From contig OY986438.1 in assembly GCA_963920525.1 (NCBI GenBank), positions 129,406,920 through 129,470,919 on the forward strand: 64,000 nt of DNA, given 5' to 3'. A model generated the notes under the pieces. That model searched no databases, was not told where the DNA came from, and saw only the letters and a program-made list of their open reading frames with translations. The DNA is from Dichetophora obliterata. Its lineage: Eukaryota; Arthropoda; Insecta; Diptera; Sciomyzidae. Made by a program: the position numbers and the translations under genes. This document shows, piece by piece, positions 56,073 to 64,000 of the stretch; position 1 is the stretch's first letter; the number at the start of each line of letters is the position of its first letter.

Positions 56073-56332
56073 AAATGTATCGTTGGTCTTTGAACAGTAA
56101 TAAATTCATGCAGCAATATTGCTCTTTTATTGTTCAAGCTGCTACATTCGAGACCCGATAACTCAATAAATTTTTTTTAAACTTTTTATATTAAGTCCAT
56201 GCAACACCTTTGCATATTTATTTCATTTTCGATTACGGCCTCATGACGTCAAACACATAGCTTTTTGTTTATTTTTGTCATAAAGGCAAAACATTTTCTT
56301 TTCATTCTTTCTAGCTATAGCCGTTATCTACC

Positions 56333-57967
56333 CAGGGCCGTAGCCAAGGGGGGAAGTTTTCAGGGTTCAAACCCCCCAGAGAGTCACAATTTTAATAAAA
56401 ATGAATAAATAATTATTTCATTGAATCACGTTTACGTGTAAAGTCTTTATGAGTTGAATCGTGTAAACTTCAATAGTGAAAACCAATGTATCGTGACTTA
56501 TCGAAACAAACGTGATACATTTAAAATTACCATCACTATTGTTTTCACTACCCTTGACATCGCCAGTTATAGGTGATGGTAGTGATGATAACAGTGAAGC
56601 CAACAAGAATGCCATACACATGTATTCTAAAAAAACCTTTAATTCGAACCACCTGGAAAGATTTTAAAGTATACTTCTGCCAACAACTGATTTTAATTTT
56701 CCCCCGAGCTGTTCTCGAAAATTTACATTTTGGCATCCATGGTTTTGTCGTTGAAGTTCATTGGCTTACTCCAAATATGCAAATGGAGCTTATTGTAAGT
56801 TCTGTGTTTTCTTTAGATCTGCTTATGACGGCATTACATCACAGCCTCTTCGTAATTTCCAGCACAAAATAAGTTTCTATTAAATAAATTTTTCTGCCCT
56901 TTTCATTGTGACTTTTTTATATTCAAGAGTTTTTAAACAATTAACTTTCATATTAAAGATACGAGTCTAAAACTGGTTTAATTTTTAAGGAATGTTTGAA
57001 GTTACTCATGAGTTCTAAAAAAGTTGATTTACATTTTTCAGAATTCTGACCAGAGGAAAAGTTTTAGGTCAATCGTATAAGTAATTTTGTGAATTTTTAG
57101 GTTTTTAGATTTATGAAGTTTATGTTAAAGTTTTCCTGTCTTTAAAATTTAATTAATTTTAGATAAATGAGATATAGCTCTCATCCCTAAAATTTCTTAA
57201 AACATACCTCCGTATTTCAATGGGTGAGATTCGTTTTAAAGGAAGCATACACAGTGATCGCACAGTAACAAAGCAGGATTTGTTGGTAGAATTTGCAAAG
57301 AAAGGAGACTTAATTTTTAATATTTTTTATTTTAGTTCCAAACAAAAATTTCAATATTCCAATAACTAAATTTTTTTTTTTGTTAATTTCTCACAGAATT
57401 TTTTCAGAAGGTGTTTATTTTATAATTAATATTTTAGCTTTAATATGTATAAATTTTAGAAATTCTGGCATTAAATGCAAGCACTCAAAACCTTTCCAAC
57501 GATATTTTAAAGATCGCTTTAGAAATAATGAAGTTATTTACATTTTAGTAAAAAAAATTTAAAAAAAAAATTAAAAAAGAAACAGCAATATCGTTAATGC
57601 TATTGCAAAACTTTAAAATTTTTTGATGCTAAATGGAAGAGCCTTCCTTCGGCATTTAATATCTGACAGTTTATTTTTTACAACTATTCTGCCAGCCAAT
57701 TACGAAAAAAATGGTTTGTGGAGATTTTTGCAAAACATTTTTGCTCAATGGTGGCTATCGTAGCAACCAAAATATTTTGGGAATCGTTATAAAATAGAAC
57801 AAGTTAAATTTTAAGAGGGGAAAAATTAAACTTTTTCTAAAGGAAGTTGAGGCACCTTAATACATGTACTTGAAATGGAACCAAAACTTGTATATTTAAA
57901 TTTTTTAATTTTGAAAAAGAAATTTTCATCATAATCCCCCCATTGGTTAATCCTGGTTACGGTCCTG
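56333..57967 (+). mobile_element. hAT element with TTF-type zinc-finger remnant
   Basis: Ends CAGGGCCGTAGCCAAGG and, as reverse complement on the right, CAGGACCGTAACCAGG, followed in both by G/C runs (gggggg / cccccc). Flanks TATCTACC (56325-56332) and TATCTAGC (57968-57975) agree at 7 of 8, a hAT-type 8-bp duplication. Length 1635 bp. One stretch encodes a fragment like the TTF zinc finger at the N-terminus of ZMYM/DUF4371-class hAT transposases. No catalytic or dimerisation domain recognised; non-autonomous. Confidence 0.85.
56645..56870 (+). pseudogene. TTF-type zinc-finger fragment of hAT-derived transposase
   Basis: In the frame reading FTFWHPWFCR, stop, SSLAYSKYANGAYCKFCVFF then SAYDGITSQPLRNFQHK. 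The block W-x-WLxYSxxxxGAYCKYCVLF is the recognisable TTF zinc-finger core with its Cys pair (YCKFC). The 99-codon frame at 56573-56872 is a shadow in another phase. Stops and missing downstream domains make it a pseudogene. Confidence 0.75.
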
Positions 57968-57975
57968 TATCTAGC

Positions 57976-59390
57976 CATTATTATTAACGAGTAATAACGA
58001 GTTATCATACAAGTGTTGGCTTTTGAAAGGATTCAATATCTTAATCTAAATCGAATATTAAATTTTAAAATAATAATAAAATATAACTTAAAATTTCTAA
58101 TTTTGTAATAATCTCTAAAATTTACTTTTTTATTTATTTTCAGGTAAGCCATTCCATCTGTTTTAATATTGCTTATAAACTAGCTCTAACCACTCACCTC
58201 TGAAAGGGTATGAAAATAAAAAATTTATGCAAATATACCAAATATTGTAAATTCCAGATAAGAAATCATCACTGCACTGAGCAATCATCAATCGGTGCAT
58301 TCCTACTGTTTTTTTTTATTGCAAACATTCCAAGTCGTACCATGGGATTCGGGATTCTATACAATATTTATGCAGGATTCCGCAATGGCTATTCTTTCGC
58401 GTACAATTGTCGCGTACCTACGCGTTTCATCAACATAAAAAAAAACCAATGGTAACTGCAGCAAACTTTTTTTTTTGTATCTCTGTTTTATTTTTTGCTC
58501 TCATCTCATTCTTGGGCCACAACAATGTGACATCCAGTTGATGGCTTGTTTTTGTCTCTGGTCGCTTTTGTGTCGCATAATGCAATCGGGAAATACTTAA
58601 GTTACATAGATCTGGGTAAACCCTCGACTTCAGTAACTCAGGCAATTCTTGATAAAAAAAACAATAATAACAACTACAAAAGCAACAACTGTGAATGAAA
58701 ACCGTAGCAAAAGAATGAACAACAAAAAATGAAACGTGCATTGCATTTACTTCCGAATCCAATAACGTCGTATACAGTCCTTCACTTCGTTCAAGTGAGT
58801 CGGAATCTGTAGCAAGTGTGAGCGATGAGCGATGTACTTGTACTAAATGCCGTGTGGAGCAGTGAAGGATATAGGTTGAGTGATGAAGTAGGTTGAGTTT
58901 TAGTAGTTATTCATTCAGCTGTGGAAATTCACTGTGTGTCAGGGGTAACCTCATGCCACTTACACTGTGCTGCTAACTGCTTCCAGGGGGCCATTTTGTG
59001 CTGATGCCAAGCATTTTTATTACTTTTAAAAAATACCAACTGACTGGATGCTGATGCACTAGCAATTGTTTATTGTATGGAGATGATGATCGAAATGAGT
59101 TCAATAAGTAGCTGTGAGCAATGTACTAGAGTAGCGGATATTTCTTACACGCTTCGATATGGAGATGAGCCTTGGCGATGAAGCAACAAAAATTCAAAAT
59201 AAAGTTAGAGAAATTCAGAAAAACGCACTTACAATCATAAAAAATTGATAGAAAGAAAACAAAGTGTAAAAATGGTTGAGGAAACAATACAGAATAACGA
59301 AAACGTAATCGTAGCATAAACATTGTATTGAAAAATACACTTTTGTACCCTTCAAGTAATTTTATAAATATAATTATTATAATTTGTCAT
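57976..59390. other. Gene-free stretch, complex in parts
   Basis: 58200-59330 has moderate complexity and looks single-copy (for example cgtaccatgggattcgggat, gtcaggggtaacctcatgcc, tgcttccagggggccatttt). No frame resembles a known protein; the longest (110 codons, minus, 58430-58762) is unrecognised. Possible regulatory DNA. Confidence 0.4.
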
Positions 59391-59427
59391 TTATAATTAG
59401 AATACTAATTTATAATTGATAATTTAT

Positions 59428-61404
59428 TATTTATAATTTATAATTTATAATTTATAATTTATAATTTATAATTTATAATTTATAATTTATAATTTATAAT
59501 TTATAATTTATAATTTATAATTTATAATTTATAATTTGTAATTTATAATTTATAATTTATAATTTATAATTTATAATTTATAATTTATAATTTATAATTT
59601 ATAATTTATAATTTATAATTTATAATTTATAATTTATAATTTATAATTTATAATTTATAATTTATAATTTATAATTTATAATTTATAATTTATAATTTAT
59701 AATTTATAATTTATAATTTATAATTTATAATTTATAATTTATAATTTATAATTTATAATTTATAATTTATAATTTATAATTTATAATTTATAATTTATTA
59801 TTTATAATTTATAATTTATAATTTATAATTTATAATTTATAATTTATAATTTATAATTTATAATTTATAATTTATAATTTATAATTTATAATTTATAATT
59901 TATAATTTATAATTTATAATTTATAATTTATAATTTATAATTTATAATTTATTATTTATAATTTATAATTTATAATTTATAATTTATAATTTATAATTTA
60001 TAATTTATAATTTATAATTTATAATTTATAATTTATAATTTATAATTTATAATTTATAATTTATAATTTATAATTTATAATTTATAATTTATAATTTATA
60101 ATTTATAATTTATAATTTATAATTTATAATTTATAATTTATAATTTATAATTTATAATTTATAATTTATAATTTATAATTTATAATTTATAATTTATAAT
60201 TTATAATTTATAATTTATAATTTATAATTTATAATTTATAATTTATAATTTATAATTTATAATTTATAATTTATAATTTATAATTTATAATTTATAATTT
60301 ATAATTTATAATTTATAATTTATAATTTATAATTTATAATTTATAATTTATAATTTATAATTTATAATTTATAATTTATAATTTATAATTTATAATTTAT
60401 AATTTATAATTTATAATTTATAATTTATAATTTATAATTTATAATTTATAATTTATAATTTATAATTTATAATTTATAATTTATAATTTATAATTTATAA
60501 TTTATAATTTATAATTTATAATTTATAATTTATAATTTATAATTTATAATTTATAATTTATAATTTATAATTTATAATTTATAATTTATAATTTATAATT
60601 TATAATTTATAATTTATAATTTATAATTTATAATTTATAATTTATAATTTATAATTTATAATTTATAATTTATAATTTATAATTTATAATTTATAATTTA
60701 TAATTTATAATTTATAATTTTTAATTTATAATTTATAATTTATAATTTATAATTTATAATTTATAATTTATAATTTATAATTTATAATTTATAATTTATA
60801 ATTTATAATTTATAATTTATAATTTATAATTTATAATTTATAATTTATAATTTATAATTTATAATTTATAATTTATAATTTATAATTTATAATTTATAAT
60901 TTATAATTTATAATTTATAATTTATAATTTATAATTTATAATTTATAATTTATAATTTATAATTTATAATTTATAATTTATAATTTATAATTTATAATTT
61001 ATAATTTATAATTTATAATTTATAATTTATAATTTATAATTTATAATTTATAATTTATAATTAATAATTTATAATTTATAATTTATAATTTATAATTTAT
61101 AATTTATAATTTATAATTTATAATTTATAATTTATAATTTATAATTTATAATTTATAATTTATAATTTATAATTTATAATTTATAATTTATAATTTATAA
61201 TTTATAATTTATAATTTATAATTTATACTTTATAATTTATAATTTATAATTTATAATTTATAATTTATAATTTATAATTTATAATTTATAATTTATAATT
61301 TATAATTTATAATTTATAATTTATAATTTATAATTTATAATTTATAATTTATAATTTATAATTTATAATTTATAATTTATAATTTATAATTTATAATTTA
61401 TAAT
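59428..61404. repeat. (TAATTTA)n heptanucleotide satellite array
   Basis: Nearly 2 kb of the 7-mer TAATTTA, about 280 units, almost perfect. Single-base variants occur near 59537 (TTTGTAA), 59799 and 59951 (TTATTAT), 60721 (TTTTTAA), 61063 (TTAATAA) and 61227 (TATACTT). Degenerate flanks start at about 59380. Each unit holds the palindromes TTATAA and AATT. Confidence 0.98.
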
Positions 61405-64000
61405 GAATAGTTTAAAATATATTTTTTTATTCTGCACCTGAAGTAGTCGAATCTTAATTTTGGATTTATTATTGTGAATTTTCAATTTCCCATTTCTTAT
61501 TTCGGATTTGGTTCATAGTTTTAGTAGTGAATATTGAAAAACTGATTTCGAATAGCTTTTTGGTATTGCTATCTAAATAAAACCTAGTCGAAATGAATTG
61601 AGCAATAAACAGAACGAACAATAATTTGAAATATCTTAAAAATTACACATCTACGTTTTGTTTCTTTTTTAATTTTCTTGAAATTTCTGTGAAAAATAAA
61701 CCATTCCATTAAAATAAACCTTTTGGAAAAAATTAAATTGAAGGAACTCCAATAGAAAACATTGATTTTTTTTCGAGCGTAAGTGAAAAATTTCTGCTGC
61801 AACACAAGAATTCATCGTTGGCCCATTTAACCCACCAACTCATGTCACTTGCTGTGAATGTGCCAGCTTTTGCAAATGCAAAAAATGTTTCCTGAAAAAA
61901 TAACGCAATGCAAAAAATCTGACTTACAGACAGTGAACAATCGCATAGATACAGATTCAAATAAATCCCATCGAATGCTTTAATGCGGCGCATATAAATC
62001 AAAGGCACTCATACATCCTAGCAAGCACGCACACACACACGTGCACACATCCACAACAGAAATTTCAAATGTGCGACTGTCCCAGAATTCTATCAGCATG
62101 ATTTTCTTTTCTGCTATACTTTAATTTTCCATAAGAATCGGACGAATGCAAAGAAGTGTACGGATCCATGTGTGACTGTAACAAAATGCAATAAAAAAAT
62201 TCGTAAACAAAAGAAAAATAAAAAAAAAGATAATATAAAAATGACCGAATCCAAACTACAAAGAATTCTGACAAAGATTTATTTCCATGCAAAGAAAACA
62301 TAGCTTCCTTCTTCTCTTAGCTTGCTAGATGCTTGCAACATCCGGTGTCGTTAGCCATATTGGACGCCATGCTACAGTTTCATGTTCGAAAGCCATGTCT
62401 ATAGAAGTGAGAAGATAAAATTTTTGACAACATGTTCAGTAATGGAAAAAGAAATCAATACCTAGATGAACATCCGTTAGATAGTTACTTAAATGGAATT
62501 TTGTTTAACATAAGGCGGATATATTTTCCCAAGATTGACTGAAAGTATCTATAATGCTTGGTTAAAATTGGAATAAAAACAACATATCTGTAAAGAAGAA
62601 TGATAATTTTTGGGCACAATAAAAATCTTGTGTTTCATGTGTTGTTTTGCTATTTACTCGGAATTGTGCTTCTTTGTTTTATAATATTTTGTATAGTGCT
62701 ACTGAACAAAACTTTCCAAAAATAAAAAGAAAAACTCAGACAGTTTTCTGAATTGCTTGCTATTAAAGTGTGAAGAGCAAAAACATTATTTAATATAAAG
62801 TACTTGAATATTGAATATGAACTACTTGCAAATTCTAACACTCGAGAATTAATTTTTTTTTTAAGTTCATTAGTGCTGAAAATTTACAAAACATATAATA
62901 TTTTTGATTTATATGAAGTTCTTTCTTATTCTGGCATTTAAATATTATATTTTTATTAAATATTTTAATAACTGGCATTATTTAATATTTTCCTCAAAAT
63001 CATCACATGAAGAAAACATGGGTTAACGAAAATGTATTCAACTGAGCGAATAATTTTCGTGTAAGCTTGTCTGTTTTATCTGTTTCTTTATACATCATTA
63101 CTTTCCCTACCTTCTCAGGATAATGTTTGTTATTTGTACTAACTAATCATAAAGTAGTTATTGTGAGAGAGCTTGAAAAGCATGAAATCTTTTTATGTCG
63201 TTTTCTCTGCCCGTTGCACTATTTTCTACATAATTTTGTCCACATGTTTTTGTGCTATTGTGTTTTCCTTTTTCTGTTTCTTCCTTGAGTTTTTACACGG
63301 TGCCAACACTTTTTGCCACTCATGTTTTTGCGATAGTATACAATGCAGTAATCTATGTGTTACAAACCCATCAAGAAAAGTATGTAAATTTTTAGAAAAT
63401 CTACAATTTTTTTAATAGATGTATTGCGAAACAAATGGCAAACATGCAGAATACAATTTTTGCTTTAAACCTTTGTATTCCATTAAAATTTTTTAATAAT
63501 GGAACATTTTTTAAAAGAAAACAATTTTCAAAAAATGTGTAAAAACAAAAAAAAAAAAATCTTTAACAGTTTTTTGAATTGCTTGCTATTCTAATATGAA
63601 CAGAAAAAATTATTCCATATGAAGTACTTGAATATTAAATATAAACTACTTGCGAATAACACTGTAGAATAAAATAAAAATTTTTTTTTTTTAGTAATTT
63701 TCGTTTTTAGTTCGCAGAAGTAAACAGTGTTAATAACATTTAATTTTATTACCATCATTATATAGTATCTGCGAATATTTGCCTAATTTTAAAATATTAA
63801 TTTTTAATATATATTTCTGAACGCTTCAGTAGATTTAACGAATATCTATTTTTTCATAAATGATTTTTTCCCCTTAAGTTCTAAGAAAACGTTCATAGCT
63901 CTTATGAGCCAAGATTTAAGAAATAAAATTCAGAAATATGTATTGTGTACAGATTTTGTGCGTGTTTGTTTTCAATTGATTTCAACTAAAAGAATTAATA
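61405..64000. other. Gene-free stretch
   Basis: AT-rich. CA microsatellite acgcacacacacacacgtgc at 62026-62045. Direct repeat of about 140 bp at 62722-62870 and 63555-63700. An 80-codon plus frame at 63173-63415 has a Cys/Phe-rich hydrophobic start but no recognised family. Confidence 0.5.
62722..63700. repeat. Direct repeat pair, about 140 bp
   Basis: Copy 1 at 62722-62870 and copy 2 at 63555-63700 share cagttttctgaattgcttgc / cagttttttgaattgcttgc, agtacttgaatatt, aactacttgc and the following T-run. Separated by about 690 bp of unrelated AT-rich DNA. Confidence 0.8.

Noticed and set aside
59428..61404. Replication origin or scaffold attachment region
   Set aside because: AT-richness alone is not evidence; it is simply a tandem heptamer.

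Overview
The window looks like AT-rich intergenic or long-intron DNA from a higher fly (Diptera, probably Schizophora). This rests on a hAT element whose ends carry the 12-bp terminus of Drosophila hobo, a mariner, several Tc1-like fragments, tRNA-derived SINEs with Pol III boxes, and a repeat whose tail is a phrase common in fly genomes (cggacagacggacatggct... gatcaagaatatatactt). I see no convincing intact host protein-coding gene. The longest open frames are simple-repeat translations or pieces of transposase, so almost everything that can be named here is a mobile element or a repeat.

Layout. 1-512: 5'-terminal part of an IS630/mariner-type transposon, minus strand. 3284-6900: duplicated AT-rich block running into a (AAGTTTT)n array, split by a 1.74 kb piggyBac-like element at a TTAA site. 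9.6-13 kb: Tc1 fragment, a pair of inverted tRNA-SINE copies, a hobo-like hAT with perfect ends inside one SINE, then a second hAT family. 18.4-19.75 kb: a 1.33 kb foldback element with CACTG ends. 19.9-22.25 kb: a hAT holding a second hAT, which holds a MITE. 22.7-29.2 kb: a dense run of a pan-insect short repeat, Tc1 pieces, a mariner, MITEs and two opposed Tc1 pseudogenes. 30.4-31.2 kb: another SINE copy beside a perfect 63-bp inverted repeat. 34.4-38.5 kb: TIR-bounded elements and a SINE. 41.8-44.3 kb: MITE, second copy of the pan-insect repeat, and a Foldback-like element whose arms are (GAGTAT)n. 46.9-48.5 kb: an older repeat split by a tandem-repeat element. 50.4-54.25 kb: a MITE and an old 1.2-kb tandem duplication. 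54.7-56.1 kb: degenerate pyrimidine microsatellite and a MITE. 56.3-58 kb: hAT with a TTF-type zinc-finger remnant. 59.4-61.4 kb: a 2-kb (TAATTTA)n array.

The elements do not work together as a pathway. What they record is insertion history: target-site duplications and interrupted copies give relative ages (SINE before hobo-like element; hAT family A before the nested hAT before the MITE). The more complex, less AT-rich stretches (about 7.87-8.56, 14.2-14.9, 31.6-33.0, 40.6-41.2, 49.3-49.8 and 58.2-59.3 kb) are the best places to look for host regulatory DNA or small exons, but the sequence alone does not prove either.
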